This document shows positions 1 through 11,373 of a stretch of DNA of 64,000 bases, piece by piece. A program made the position numbers and the translations under genes. The notes beneath the pieces were generated by a model, which worked only from the letters and a program-made list of their open reading frames with translations, was not told the DNA's origin and did not search any database. Source of the DNA: Mesorhabditis belari (Eukaryota > Nematoda > Chromadorea > Rhabditida > Rhabditidae); NCBI GenBank assembly GCA_958450365.1, contig CAUEEP010000913.1, positions 415,001-479,000 on the forward strand, read 5' to 3'. How positions within the stretch are numbered: position 1 is the first letter of the stretch; each line of letters opens with the position of its first letter.

Positions 1-31
1 AGCGGCTCCAAACTTTTGCCGCACCCTGTAT
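1..31. repeat. Tc1-like terminal repeat relic
   Basis: The first 31 bases end in ACTTTTGCCGCACCCTGTA. The same terminal repeat closes the complete Tc1-like element at 53958-54444. This looks like the right edge of another copy cut by the window boundary. Confidence 0.6.
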
Positions 32-862
32 AGCCATTTAGCCTAGCCGACCTTGCGAACCCCAATTCGGTAAAAAAAAGCAAAAACTCACAAGTTCGAT
101 CCTCACTTTTGAGGTCTCGCGCTGAAAACGAACGTCGAACTACTCGGCTATAGCTGCACCGAAAGAAGCTCGCCAAAACGGCCGCTAAGAAGCCGCTAAG
201 AAGCCGCTAAGCCTCAATCATATGATCATATTTTCAGGGTCCTAATAAAACTTTAGACGCTGATAACTCCTGGCAGATCGTAATTTAGCAAAAACCTAAC
301 ACAAATTCGGAATCAGCATCAAATTCTGTGTCGAATAGTATATAGATCGCATAGCATTTGACTGTAAAAGGCATTGATTTTGAAGAAAAATCACTTAAAT
401 TTGTTAACGTTGGGTGAATTGATATTCTTGTTTGTATTGTTTCCTTTTTTTTAGCATTAAACTTGTACAAAATGATCTCTAAATCTAGTAATCTACTGGT
501 ATAAATATTGAACACACTGTACAGGTGCTAAGTTTGTTTTCAGATTGTTTCAGATTTTCAGATTTCAGATTTCAGATTGTTAACTCTATTTTATTTCGCG
601 AACTGTGTTTCCGTTGTGTACTTTGGACTCAAAGCATTAGTGCCCCTTTCTGGCTTATTCATTATATTGATATATCGACAGCAATAAGAAAAGGCAATCA
701 AATCTCAATCAAATTTTACAGATTCTTGATCTGTTGATAAGCTCTTATCTCTCATAATGATCATAAAAAAGGCTGTGATCTCAAGTTTGTTTGTTGTTCA
801 CCTCAGTATTTTGAAGCAAAAATGGCTGAGTGAATGTTTACGTGACAGGTGACTCGATTGGG
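32..862. other. Non-genic stretch, no gene recognised
   Basis: I see no exon with convincing splice sites. The stretch holds an 11-bp tandem (AAGCCGCTAAG, three copies near 185-212). It also has a minus-strand fragment at about 297-345 encoding a peptide like FDTEFDADSE, which recurs in the element at 51425-51920. A weak tRNA B-box-like sequence (AGTTCGATCCTC) lies near 93-104. Confidence 0.4.
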
Positions 863-1154
863 ATAAAGAGAAGGAAAAGAAAAGAGGAGAGAAGAGAGGA
901 GAAGAGAGAGAGAAGAGAAGAGAAGAGAAGAGAAGAGAAGAGAAGAGAAGAGAGGAGAAGAGAAGAGAGGAGAAGAGAAGAGAGGAGAAGAGAAGGAAGA
1001 GAGGAAGGAGGGAGGGAAGAGAGGGAGGGGAGGGGAAGGAGAAGAGGAGGGAAGAGAGAGAGGGGAGGGGGGGGAAGGAGGAGAAGGAAGAGAAGAGAAG
1101 AGAGAAGAGAAGAGAAGAGAAGAGAAGAGAGGAGAAGAGAAGAGAAGAGAAAAA
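863..1154. repeat. Purine-strand GA-rich microsatellite
   Basis: Nearly 300 bases of almost pure A/G on the plus strand, built on GAGAAGA and GAGGA units. The open frames across it (Ser/Leu/Phe-rich on minus, Arg/Glu-rich on plus) come from the repeat and are not genes. Long purine tracts of this kind can form triplex DNA, which is an inference. Confidence 0.9.
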
Positions 1155-1495
1155 CCTCCAGGGGAAAGTTTTTGAGTGAACGACGGGACTAATAGAAAAG
1201 ATTTGGAAAAGAATATCGAAAAGATCAACGAAAAGAAAGGGATTCCTTGAGCATTTTGTCCAAGAGAAACACATCGAGGTCATTTATCACCTCTTTTTCG
1301 ATACGAAAGGACCAACTTTTCCTTTTCTTTCTCACTCAAATACCTCTCTTTCTATTAAAAATTCCAGAGAAATTCTTTCAGATCTTTTTGACAAGTACAA
1401 TGTATAATTTTTTAGTTACTTTTGTCTAGTTTGCTATGTGCGCAGCATCAAAATACTTCTTTTAACTATGATAAGTTTTTAAATGTTTAAATCTA

Positions 1496-2050
1496 TTAGG
1501 TGTGTGAAAAAGTAATCCACGTTTTTTATTTTTATCTGATGACCAAATAAGACGCTGTCATCTCGAAAACCCTCGTTCAACCTCTTCAGAAATAGGCCTT
1601 ACATTAAATTGTGATGGGTCAACCGTAAGGAAACGCTTGAATGCCATGAATTTTATCAAAAAGTTGGACAAATGGATACCGCATGAACGAACCACATGTC
1701 TCTTTACAGACTCGACAAAAAATCTAGAGTGTTGGATGGGAGGTTTTACCACATCCACCTTATAGTCCAGACCTTTCTCCATCTGATTATTATTTATTTT
1801 TGTCTCTGTCTAACTTTTTGGCCAATAAACGGTTCAATTCCGAAGAAGATGTCAAAACCGAGGTTGCTCTTTTCTTCGCCTCTAAGGACCAAGATTTTTA
1901 TTATCGTGGAATGTCTTTACTTGTAGAACGTTGGCAAAAGGTTGTTCTTTCGAATGGTGATTACTTCATTGAATAAAAATTATTTTAACGAAACTTATGG
2001 TCTTTTATATTTAAACGTTAAAAACGTGGATTACTTTTTCACACACCTAA
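1496..2050 (+). mobile_element. Mariner-like element, internally deleted
   Basis: Inverted ends of about 30 bp (TTAGGTGTGTGAAAAAGTAA on the left, its complement at 2020-2050) are flanked by TA, the Tc1/mariner target. The 555-bp interior keeps a decayed piece of transposase on the plus strand around 1690-1850, with a 'PYSPDLSPSDYYLF'-type block broken by stops and frameshifts. It cannot code for an active enzyme and would need one supplied in trans. Confidence 0.75.
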
Positions 2051-2461
2051 TATTTAAAAACTGTTTTTATTAAAAGAAAAATCGAGATAACTTTAAGCTT
2101 TTGAACACGAAGAACAGATGAGATTTACTATTTTTTTTTGATAAGCTTTTATTTATAACAGTTTGTAGTCTGGAATATGACTACAAAACTGGACAAAAAA
2201 TTATATTTTAGTGCAGGATTGGTTTGATTTTTATGTTATTGAAGGCTCGATTTTTGGATCGTTTTTTTTTGGTAAAAAAAAGGTTTGTAAAAATCGTTAT
2301 TCGACGTGTTTCTACAAGCATTTGTAGTGATCATGTCTACCCCTGAATCCTTGACAAAACATAGAAAAGCTTTCATTTGAAAACATTTCTGTGACTCAAA
2401 TAACTTTCGATTAGATTTAGGCAGGCTGTGCTTGAAGCTTTGTTATCCGTTGATAACTATA

Positions 2462-2729
2462 CGGTAAATATTGTAATAGTACCCCATCCCCATAATGACA
2501 GTGCGGAGTGTTGCGTAGCTCTAGCTTTGAACGAGTTTTTCTCGACACTGATTTATGCTTCAATGCGCGCTTTGGTATCAAAAAATAGCCCTGAATTTCT
2601 GCTATTTTTTTGATACCAAAGATGCATTTTTCTGAAAGGACGGGCGCTTTGAAGAAAATGAAATACTAAAAAACTTTTGCGACTACGCGACTGTACGAGG
2701 GGGGTGGGGGAATATGACAGTGTTTACGG
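2462..2729. mobile_element. TA-flanked MITE, CGGTAAA family, copy 1
   Basis: A 268-bp non-coding element begins CGGTAAATATTGTAATAG and ends with the inverted form CAGTGTTTACGG, between TA dinucleotides. It contains a hairpin at about 2572-2625 (GGTATCAAAAAATAG against its complement). A second copy lies at 23028-23278. TA target and lack of coding capacity suggest a Tc1/mariner-type MITE. Confidence 0.75.
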
Positions 2730-3810
2730 TAGGTAAATCTATAGTTTGATTCGATATAAACTCTATGATCAACTGAAGAGTTTCAAGATTTTAAATTCAA
2801 ATTAGTTTAGATCTGCCATTCGAAAAGTAGAAATCTTTTCATAATCTTTATTTTCCTAGTTCAAAACGATCTGCAGATTAACAGCTAAGTATCTTTCAAG
2901 AAACGCGTTTAACTGTTTTTCCGTTGTGTACTTTAGACTCAAAGTATTAGTTCTAATACTTTGAGTCTAAACGCACCCTTTCTGGCTTATTCATTATTCG
3001 ATTCTTCATTTTCCTCTTGTGACTTTTCCTCTTCATTTCAAGTTGTTCAAGTTTCAAATTTCTCAACTTTTGCAATAATCTTTTGATCATTTGTTCTTTT
3101 GAATTAACAGAATCCTTGAATTCTTTCAATTCGTTTTCAATTCGTTTTCAATTTCAATCTTAGAGCTTATTTCCATCTTTTCCATCTTTTCCATCTTTTC
3201 CATCTTTGACATCAACAATCTTCAAATTTCATTATCCCTTTTGTTATTGCTTTGATGATTGATTAAGATATCAATCGAAAGTGACAGCAAATATTTTGAA
3301 GAATAAAATTTTAAAAATTCTGCAAAAGTTGATTTCAACTTTCTCTTTGAAAACAAAAGTTCAATGTTTTTGCAGAAATTGCTTCGAAGAAAGCATTTTG
3401 TTTTTGAAATTCTAGAAATAGAAAAACAACTAGCAACTTCAATATTACGATTAAATATAAAGCCAATGAATTCATGACTCTATCTCTCGCCCTTTTTGTT
3501 GCGATTAGATTTCAATAAGTTATTCTTTTTAAGAATGAGATCAATAAGATCAATGAGATCAATCGACGAGAGATTCCTCGGTGGATTTGAAGAATTTCGA
3601 GCTCAATGGGAAAACGATGAACAAGAAGAATTCTTCAAGAACAGGATCATTTTCTTTTTGTCTTGTACCTTTGCGAAATTTCTTCTGTATTTGAAGTATT
3701 CTTCTGTTTGCGACATTTGAAAAATCAACAATTAGAAGTTCACTTTTGCAACTGATGAGATAGGGAGACAGGAGTGGATCGATGCACCCGGAAGTAGTAT
3801 TTAATAGTAG
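2730..3810. other. Non-genic stretch
   Basis: I found no supported exon. There is a short hairpin at about 2930-2970 (ACTTTAGACTCAAAGTATTAG and its complement) and a CCATCTTTT tandem near 3174-3212. The open frame at 3496-3720 resembles no known family and has no clear splice or start context. Confidence 0.35.
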
Positions 3811-4246
3811 AGTTCGGTAAACAAAACCAAAACCAAAACAGACCAAAACCAAAACCAAAACACCAAAACAAACCAAAACTCAATTTGCATATAAATTAAC
3901 ATGTAAATTTAAAATTGTAAAATGCAAATTTTAATGTAAAATGCAAATTTGCCTTTTACTTTTTCTCACTCCACAAAATCTCGCGGCCGAAAAAAGGACC
4001 AAAACACGACCTCGAAATTTCGAAACAAAAAATAGCCTATGGGATAGATTTTTGGATGCTGATTTCAAATCTGCAAACAGATTTTCGCTAGCTCCTCCCA
4101 GTCGCGAGATATTGGCGAGTTTTGGTTAGTTTTGGTTTTGGTTTTGGTTTTGGTTTGTTTTGGTTTTGGTTTTGGTTAAGTTTTGGTTTTGTTATGGTTT
4201 TGGTTTTGGTGGCTTTGGTTTTGGTTAAGTTTTGTTTTCCGAAGTC
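3811..4246. mobile_element. AACCAAA-repeat foldback element, copy 1
   Basis: Arms made of ACCAAAACCAAA repeats (left, plus strand) and GGTTTTGGTTTT repeats (right) form an inverted repeat. It starts AGTTCGGTAAAC and ends GTTTTCCGAAGT. The flanks carry TATTTAATAGTA on both sides (3797-3809 and 4246-4257), a likely target duplication. The core (about 3940-4130) is shared with the inverted copy at 41838-42188. Confidence 0.7.
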
Positions 4247-5100
4247 TATTTAATAGTAATATTGTAATAGTAATAGGTTAATCAAAAGTAATCAAATCAA
4301 ACTCAAAATCAAAATCAAAACCTTAATCAATATTAAAACTCGAACTTAAAAATAAAAAAAATTGGTTTCTTTAGCTTTTTTTGGGGTAAAACAGTACTTT
4401 ATCAAAAACTAACATCAAAATCAGGTGAATTTTTCAATTTTCAACATCTTGCTTTCAATCTTGACTTGCTGAGAAGATAACTTTCATTTACTTTACTATC
4501 AGCGCTTCAAAAATGTCACAAAAACGCGCACTTCCTCTTTAAAATTCTTAAAAAACATTTGACTTTTTAAAAAGTGTCACACTTTGAGAAGAAGAAGAAA
4601 GGCATTTAAATGAGCCTTCTGAATGAGCCTTCTCGTCTACTCTTTTTTTCCCTTATGATTTCCCCGTCAAACATCCGTAATCCCCTTCACTTTTTTCTCT
4701 TTTTTAAATCCCCTCCGATTTCTCTTCCATCTCTCCCGTTTCGTTTACGCTTTAAAAGCTTTTGACATTAACTTTTCGGAAACTTTTTTCTTCTTCAGAC
4801 TTTTAAAAACAAATTTTATGGGCACAGATAGAATTTGAATCTTTCTCAGTTCTCAATCGGTGCTCAAATCAATCGGCTACTGCTGTACCGTTTAAGCTTT
4901 AATCTAAAGCTTTTGATTTAAAACTCATTGTCTGATACAGTACACCATCCGAATTTGTCTTTAAGTGCACAATTGTCGTCTATTTTAGAATTACAGTAAT
5001 CAAACCGGCAGTTTTTTTGATCAGCTTAATTTTTGTATCATCGGCAAGCTTTGATCTCATTGGGATGATACTGGAATTTGACTGATTCAAGGTAAACTGG
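4247..5100. other. Non-genic stretch
   Basis: AT-rich DNA with pyrimidine tracts. No exon, RNA gene or clear repeat was recognised. Confidence 0.35.
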
Positions 5101-5104
5101 CGGC

Positions 5105-5385
5105 CAGATTACGGTAGTTTGTCTTTAAATTTGTCTGTCTTTTGTCTTTATTTGATTACGGTACTTTGTCTTTAAACTTGTCTGTCTTTTTGTCTTTAAA
5201 TTTGTCTGTCTTTATTTGATTACAGTAGTTTGTCTTTAAATTTGTCTGTCTTTCTGTCTTTAAATCTGATTACGGTAGTTTGTCTTTAAATTTGTCTGTC
5301 TTTTTGTCTTTATTTGATTACGGTACTTTGTCTTTAAACTTGTCTGTCTTTCTGTCTTTAATCTGATTACGGTCTTTAAATTTTG
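5105..5385. repeat. GTCTTTAAATTTGTCTGTC tandem array
   Basis: Imperfect tandem units mix TTTGTCTTTAAA, TTGTCTGTCTTT and TGATTACGGTA blocks. The order of blocks suggests a higher-order repeat of about 55-60 bp. Confidence 0.75.
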
Positions 5386-6200
5386 GAATACTCTAGTCAT
5401 TCTATGAAAATGCGATCATAGATAATTTCTCGTAACCCACCTGTTTTCCCAAAACGATATAAGGCGTTGGTTTGATTTTAGCCGAAACAAGCCAAAGCCC
5501 TAACCCCAATGGCGCCACTTTCCCAAAAAAGCCAAAAAGAAGCAAAAGGGAAGTCAGTCTTCACAACTTTCGATTTGTAATTCGATGCTCCTTTTCCCTA
5601 CACAAAAGACCCAAAAAAAGCCCCTTAAAGCTTAAAGAAAAGCTCTTTCTTTCTTTCTCTTTTTTCCACCAAAATGGCGGCTTTTATCTTCCCGAGATTC
5701 GAGCTTTTCCTTCTCTTTTTTGGTGAGATTTTTTCGTTTTCCACCCTCTCCTTCCATCAGTTTCCCCTCTGAAATTCACGATTCTTTTTCGATTTACACA
5801 TATTTCTTGTTAAAGTTTGTCGAAAATTTGCCTAAATTCGCCTAAATTTATCTTTATTGTCCAGAGTAGACCTGGGAATTTTCGGCGTGAACGTCAATTG
5901 TTGTTCAAGGAAAAAATTAGACCATATCTTAGCCATATCTCAGCCATATCTCACTCTAATCTTTTTTTGTCTTTGATTTCCATCGATAGAAAATTGAAAT
6001 CTGCGTGTCAATTGATATTAAAATCAAAAAGATTTGAGTGAATTTGGTTAAAATATGAGATTTTTGACTTGTCTTGTTATTGTCGACTTGTTTCTTATGA
6101 ATTGCAGAGCTATTAACTTTTGAATTTTAATTGAATTAGATGATTTTTCATAACCATTGAAATCAGCTTACTCTTTTTTTTACAATATGTTTTATTTTAG

Positions 6201-6315
6201 AAGTAAAATCGAAATCGAAGAACACAACGACGTCAACAACGTTTTTTGCCGTTTTCCATCAAAAACGATTTGTGAAGGATTGAAGAAAATTTGAAGAACA
6301 GCAACAGCACAAATG
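6201..6315 (+). other. Possible exon ending in ATG|GTGAGT
   Basis: A good acceptor (ATTTTAG) at 6194-6200 is followed by 115 bases ending in ATG directly before a consensus donor GTGAGT at 6316. It could be a 5' exon whose start codon abuts the intron. Alternatively, from base 6202 a different frame reads as a short C-terminal exon (SKIEIEEHNDVNN...) stopping at a TGA. I found no partner exon: joining the ATG to the first gar-3 exon at 30715 gives a frame that stops early. Treat it as a candidate only. Confidence 0.25.
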
Positions 6316-6352
6316 GTGAGTTTTTACATAAAAATGGTTGAAAATTTTTGCG

Positions 6353-6945
6353 CTGGGGTATCCGTATGTAGAATTTTGAAACGTTTAAAAAAAACTATCG
6401 TGATCCCTCGAGTTAGAAGAGCTTAAAATTTCAATTTTAAGCTAACATTCTAAACAATCAGTAAATTTTAAATGTTGCGCTCATTACAGGGATTATAATG
6501 AAAGATTAGAAATAATTTGCCGACATCTTTCAACATTTAAAATCTACTGCTTGCTTAGAATATTTGCTTTGAAAGTGAAATTTTAAAGTTTTAACTTTAA
6601 AGTCATTTTAGTCAATGATGCCGTGTTAATTCCCTGTTTTTTCAAATGGGCTGGGGTATCCGTATGTAGAATTTTGAGACGTTTAAAAAAAACTATCGTG
6701 ATCCCTCGAGTTAGAAGAGCTTAAAATTTCAATTTTAAGCTAACATTCTAAACAATCAGTAAATTTGAAATGTTGCGCTCATTACAGGGATTATAATGAA
6801 AGATTAGAAATAATTTGCCGACATCTTGCAACATTTAAAATCCACTGCTTGCTTAGAATATTTGCCTTGAAATTGAAATTTGAAAGTTTCAACTTTAAAG
6901 TCATTTTAGTCAATGATGCCGTGTTAATTCCCTGTTTTTCAAATG
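6353..6945. repeat. 298-bp direct tandem duplication
   Basis: Two adjacent, near-identical units of about 298 bp begin CTGGGGTATCCGTATGTAG at 6353 and 6651. They differ by scattered single-base changes (for example CATCTTTCAAC against CATCTTGCAAC). No coding function was recognised. Confidence 0.85.
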
Positions 6946-7267
6946 CTTTTACGTTAAATAAATGTTTAAATAAATGAAAACAGTTACATTCTTGAATTTT
7001 TTTCTCTTATTTTCCCTCAATATTCGCAACTCCAACCTCCCTATTGAGTGGTTTTGGTGCGGAAGAGGTTTCGCGGCGATTGGCCGAATAATTAACGATC
7101 CGATGGATTTGTGAATGCAAAAAAAAAGAGAGAATGAGAAAAGAAATTAAGAAAAAGCCAAATTCATTTTCTAGTTGTTTATTACACTTTAAAATTGATG
7201 TTTTAATCTAAACCTGTTTAGAAAACTTTGCTTTTTTCAACATTGAACGCTTGGTAATTACAAACTA

Positions 7268-7556
7268 TGGATGTAGAGTCCGATTGGACACTTCCGTAAC
7301 CTCGACTACAAACTTGGAAAGCCAGAGTTGAAAACTTTGGTCTTAAAGAGTAAGTGAAAGAGAATTTATTACTAAAGTATAATTACTTTGAAATAAAAGT
7401 AATTACATCCATACTTTGTAATTACTTTTATTTCAAATTAAGGCAAAAAAAAATAGTAATAAATTCTCTTTCACTTACTCTTTAAGACCAAAGTTTTCAA
7501 CTCTGGCTTTCCAAGTTTGTAGTCGAGGCTACGGAAGTGTCCAATCGGACCCTACA
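7268..7556. mobile_element. Foldback MITE with ~110-bp arms
   Basis: The left arm, from GTAGAGTCCGATTGGACAC, returns inverted at about 7430-7556 (...GTGTCCAATCGGACCCTAC). A small central spacer itself folds (AAGTAATTACATCC). The element has no coding capacity. A further AGTCCAATCGG half-site lies at about 7600. Confidence 0.8.
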
Positions 7557-7755
7557 TTAACTAGTGCTCATTCAAGCGCTTGTTAAATGACTTGTATAAG
7601 TCCAATCGGGAAGTTTTTGGTAGATAAATGAAGCCACGAATTAGGGCTACAATTCTCTATATAAGACTTGAAAATTTGAAATAAATTTAGCATAATTTAC
7701 TTTTCCTTAATTAGCAATTTAGCATAATTTAAAAGTTGTCCCGATATTTTTAAGT

Positions 7756-7826
7756 CTGTAAGTAAAGGCTCACAAAAAAATCTTAGACTCTTCCTAAGCC
7801 TAAGATTTTTTTTTTGTGAGCCAGAC
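7756..7826. repeat. Short hairpin (TCACAAAAAAA arms)
   Basis: GGCTCACAAAAAAATCTTAG at about 7769-7788 pairs with CTAAGATTTTTTTTTTGTGAGCC at about 7801-7823. This is a near-perfect stem with a short loop. It could be a solo foldback end; nothing shows it is a terminator. Confidence 0.6.
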
Positions 7827-8900
7827 TTGTGGTAAAAGCTTTTAAACCTAACATCGAACATGGCCTTAAATCAGGGTTGCCAGGCCAGGCCAATGGCTTT
7901 CAGTTGATTTTGGCCTCAAATTTCAACAGTTTACCATTGGATTTGGGCTAATTTAGCCTAAACCATTGGCTTTGGCTTATGGCTTGTTATAGAGAAATTG
8001 CCTTTGAAACAATCTTGACAATGTTTTGTGACAAAAGTGACAAAAGCTCCAAGAAAAGATTAGATTACAGAATTTTCAAGCACCAAAATCTTCACCTAGT
8101 AACGTAACGGCAGAACCCTAGAAAATCCTTGCTGCAAAAAAAGGAATGGGTCAAAGGAAAATAAAAGAAAAAAAGAGTAGGAGATCCCTCCAATTATACA
8201 CTTTGAGAGTAAAAAAAGGATCTTTTCCCTATCAAAAGGGCAAGAAGAGCTTTTTGACTTTTCGGCAATCTTGGCCGCGTCTTTTCTCTTCATTCTTCAA
8301 GATATCCCCCAATTCTCTTCATTCTCTTTCCCAATCCGCCCTCACTTCCAACTAGGGTCATTCCTCTTTTTTTCTTTTCTTTTACTTACCCTCATTCAAC
8401 TTTGAAACACTATTTTCTCACGAACATCGCCGCAATGATTAGGAGTTGCTTTGATTTCACACCCAGTTTTGAGCTCTGATTTTCGCTTTTACTTCAGTAC
8501 TAGTAAGTCTGGCTTTTAAAGCAAAGCCTAACATGCTTGAATTTCCTCTACGCTTATCTCATTGGACAACTTTGGATTAACGAGAATACTGTACGGTTTT
8601 GATTTGTGACTTGATTTCCTCCTTGAATTCTGTTGAATTCTGAAATCTGAACTACTTCAAATAGGTGAACAAGGTGAACATTTGCACTGCTCCTTTCTAT
8701 TAGTAGTCGTAGGTTGAAACACGGGTTTTGCAAAAGTTTAGTTCAGTTCACAAAAATGTTACAAGAATCGAAAGAAATTTTTTATTCCCGTAGTGCCAAT
8801 ATTTCTCTCCAATTTTCCCGTCATCTCAAAATGGCAAATGGCTGGAGAATTTAGCAAAAAACACTTATCAAACCGCTTTCCTCTTCATTGAAAAGACAAG
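7827..8900. other. Non-genic stretch
   Basis: I saw no recognisable exon, repeat family or RNA gene. The open frames at 8096-8355 lie on opposite strands of the same segment and match no family I know. Confidence 0.35.
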
Positions 8901-8908
8901 GTGTTTAC

Positions 8909-9106
8909 TGCAAATGAGGAAGGAGAAGAAGAGGATGGAGGAGGAGAAGGAGGAGGAGAAGAAGGAGGACGAGGAGAAGAAGGAGGAGGAGGAGGAGGAG
9001 AAGAAGGAGGAGGAGAAGAAGGATGAGGAGATGAAGGAAGAGAAGAAGAAGGCAAAGAAGAAAAAGGAGAAGAAGAAGACGACGACGACGACGAGGGGGT
9101 GGATAT
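8909..9106. repeat. Purine-strand GAGGAGAAG microsatellite
   Basis: About 200 bases of GAGGAGAAG/GAAGAAG units, plus strand purine, ending in a (GAC)n run. The Lys/Glu-rich and poly-Leu frames here are repeat artefacts. Confidence 0.9.
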
Positions 9107-9690
9107 GACAAAAAGGAAATATAAAAATGAGTGGAGCTGAAAGAGGGAATAGGGGAAAGGATCAGATTACCCCCTTTCACCTCATCCAATCACCCCTTTC
9201 CCTTCAAGAAAATTCCCCTCTGATCTTCAACTCTTGGAGAACACCTTCGTATTCACTCATTTGGAGTTGATTGTGTCATGTTTCTTTTGTTGATCTCACA
9301 GCGTCCTCAGAATGATCATATTTTTGGGGTTTTTTAAATTTATCGAGTTAATTTAAACCAAGATTGGGTCAGCTCGACTCCCATTTTAAGGTACCATTAC
9401 AGACGAGATCTGGGCTAGGATTGAGTTCAGACTAAGTCAGCCAACTGATCAACTAGCTTTTGATTCAATTTTGATCAAGCTTTTGATTTTGATCCAGCTT
9501 TTGAACCAGGTTTTTGATTTTTGTCTTTGTTTTAAAATTTGAGAGAAATGCTTTAATGCCTAGAGATTAACGGGCTTAACTAGAGATGTCTAGAGAACCC
9601 AAAAAAGCGCTCGAAGCTGAAAAATCAGAAAATTTTCTATAGAATTAGTGGGGGGGGGGTTTCAATTTTTTGAAACCAAAATGATTGTTT

Positions 9691-9742
9691 ATTGTTAGTT
9701 AGAACAATAGGAATGATATAATTTCTATTGTTCTAACTAACT
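9691..9742. repeat. Hairpin, GTTAGTTAGAACAATAG arms
   Basis: GTTAGTTAGAACAATAG and its exact complement CTATTGTTCTAACTAAC flank a short loop. Just beyond, at about 9898-9946, ATGATGTTTCATTGTCCAGTACTGT resembles the terminal repeat of the foldback element at 41752-42345. Confidence 0.7.
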
Positions 9743-10021
9743 ATTCGATTGTCACAATCGTCCACCATCAGGACAATTGAAAGGTGGTGACGGAGTGGAT
9801 GTGATTTTTGGTTACAATCGCGATTTCCCATATTGTCTGCCAAGTCTTTCTGACACTACGATGTATGATTAGAGTTTTTTCGTTATATGATATGATGTTT
9901 CATTTGAATATGATGTTTCATTGTCCAGTACTGTCACAATCGAAACGATATTTTCTATAAAATCGAGATCATCATTTGCTTACTGATTGCTATTTCAAAA
10001 GTATTCAAGTAACGATATTTT

Positions 10022-10105
10022 AAAACTCATTTTAAAACTCATTTTAAAACTCATTTTAAAACTCATTTTAAAACTCATTTTAAAACTCATTTTTAAACTC
10101 ATTTC
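10022..10105. repeat. 13-bp tandem repeat
   Basis: Seven units of TTTTAAAACTCAT, the last slightly diverged. Confidence 0.9.
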
Positions 10106-10403
10106 TTCAAATATAATTTATCAATTTGAATCAAATTTGTGATAAAATTCAAATTCTAAACTCTCATTTAAATTAAAGCTCTCTTTTTTCCGCAAAAATG
10201 CTATTGACAGATTTTTCTGATGGATTCTGTCGTCTGCAGGAAGATTCATTCACGTAAAAGTTTAAGCATTTCATTTCAGCATTTCATACAATTCTTTGAA
10301 AGAAAGAAAACTTTTTCATCTAAAATCACATCATTTTTTTGACTTTATCTTAAGACTAGCACAAGCTATAATAGTTTTTAAAAAACAGATTTATCTTTTA
10401 ATA

Positions 10404-10470
10404 GCTATGCTATGCTTCAGCTATGCTTCAGCTATGCTTTAGCTATGCTTCAGCTATGCTTTAAGCTATT
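10404..10470. repeat. TAGCTATGCTTCA tandem
   Basis: Five units of about 13 bp. The array runs directly into a solo mariner end (TTGGGTTGGTCAATTGAAA) at 10470-10490. Confidence 0.8.
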
Positions 10471-10553
10471 GGGTTGGTCAATTGAAAGCTGCGGGACTTT
10501 GATAGGTGAAAAAGTTCTCTCTCTTCATTCCCTAAAACACTTCATTCCCTAAA

Positions 10554-11058
10554 ACAAAAAAGGGGTGTCCAAATAACAGGCTCTCTCTTTAGCTTTTCCC
10601 CAATACCTCTTGAGTTTGGAAGCGTACTCCTCTCTTCATTCCCTAAAACACTTTCTGATCACCGGAAATGTCCAAGTCCGCACTAATAAATAATAATAAG
10701 AGCAGATCATTGTTGTTAGCGAAAACAGCTCGAGAATCGGCTTTCGGCAATTCAAAAGTTCAAAAGTTAATTCATTCAAAACACTTGAGCACAGTCAATC
10801 AACAATCTCTCAACTTTTTTACCTATCAAAAGACTATTTGATAGGTGAAAAAGTTGAGAAATTATCTAAAATTCAAATCCCGATATCTAAACTTAACTAA
10901 TAGTGAGCTCAGGAAACTTTTGTTTGACTTTATTTACATTTTTTTTTCTTTCTATTACATCTCTAAGTCGATACCATTAGCCCAGCTTGACCTTTTTCGA
11001 TTCTACATAATAAAGATTGATCGGACTAATCAATCTTGAGAAAATCGTTCGAGGTATT
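10554..11058 (+). repeat. Dispersed repeat R1, copy 1
   Basis: This roughly 500-bp segment reappears inverted at 22985-23752, with shared stretches such as GGGGTGTCCAAATAACAGG and CTCGAGAATCGGCTTTCGGC. Here the sequence TTTATTATGTAG near 11005-11020 is uninterrupted, while copy 2 has a MITE inserted at that TA. At 11058 the right flank is replaced by a mariner end. No coding function was recognised. Confidence 0.8.
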
Positions 11059-11140
11059 GGGTTGGTGAATTGACAACTGCGGGACTTTGAACTCAAATTT
11101 TGAACTAAAATTTATTCAACATAAAACCATGAATTCATTC
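11059..11140 (-). mobile_element. Mariner end (TTGGGTTGGTGAATTG family)
   Basis: TTGGGTTGGTGAATTGACAA starts immediately after TA in R1. It is followed by the same 3'-terminal sequence (ATGAATTCATTCCAAATAAT) found at the end of the larger copies at 39100-39210 and 44610-44703. Confidence 0.7.
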
Positions 11141-11373
11141 CAAATAATTTCCATTATTATTGATGACTTTTGTCCATTTTACTGCCTGTATTGATTGGAT
11201 TGATGGGAGTGATTTGTCGTCAACTTTTAAATTACTCCTTTGACACGACCAATACACCAAATAAATTATGGTTTATTTTACAATAAAGATCTACCTTTTC
11301 TCTACAAAATGGCTTTTCGGAGATTTCAAAAAGCTTTTTTTTGTTAGACTTTATGAATTATCAAACAAAGCTA

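Noticed and set aside
798..1283. 161-residue minus-strand frame rich in Ser/Leu/Phe and matching plus-strand Arg/Glu frame
   Set aside because: Produced by the GA-rich microsatellite; frames are open on both strands because the repeat lacks stop codons.
8905..9189. Poly-Leu and Lys/Glu frames
   Set aside because: Same cause: GAGGAGAAG repeat.
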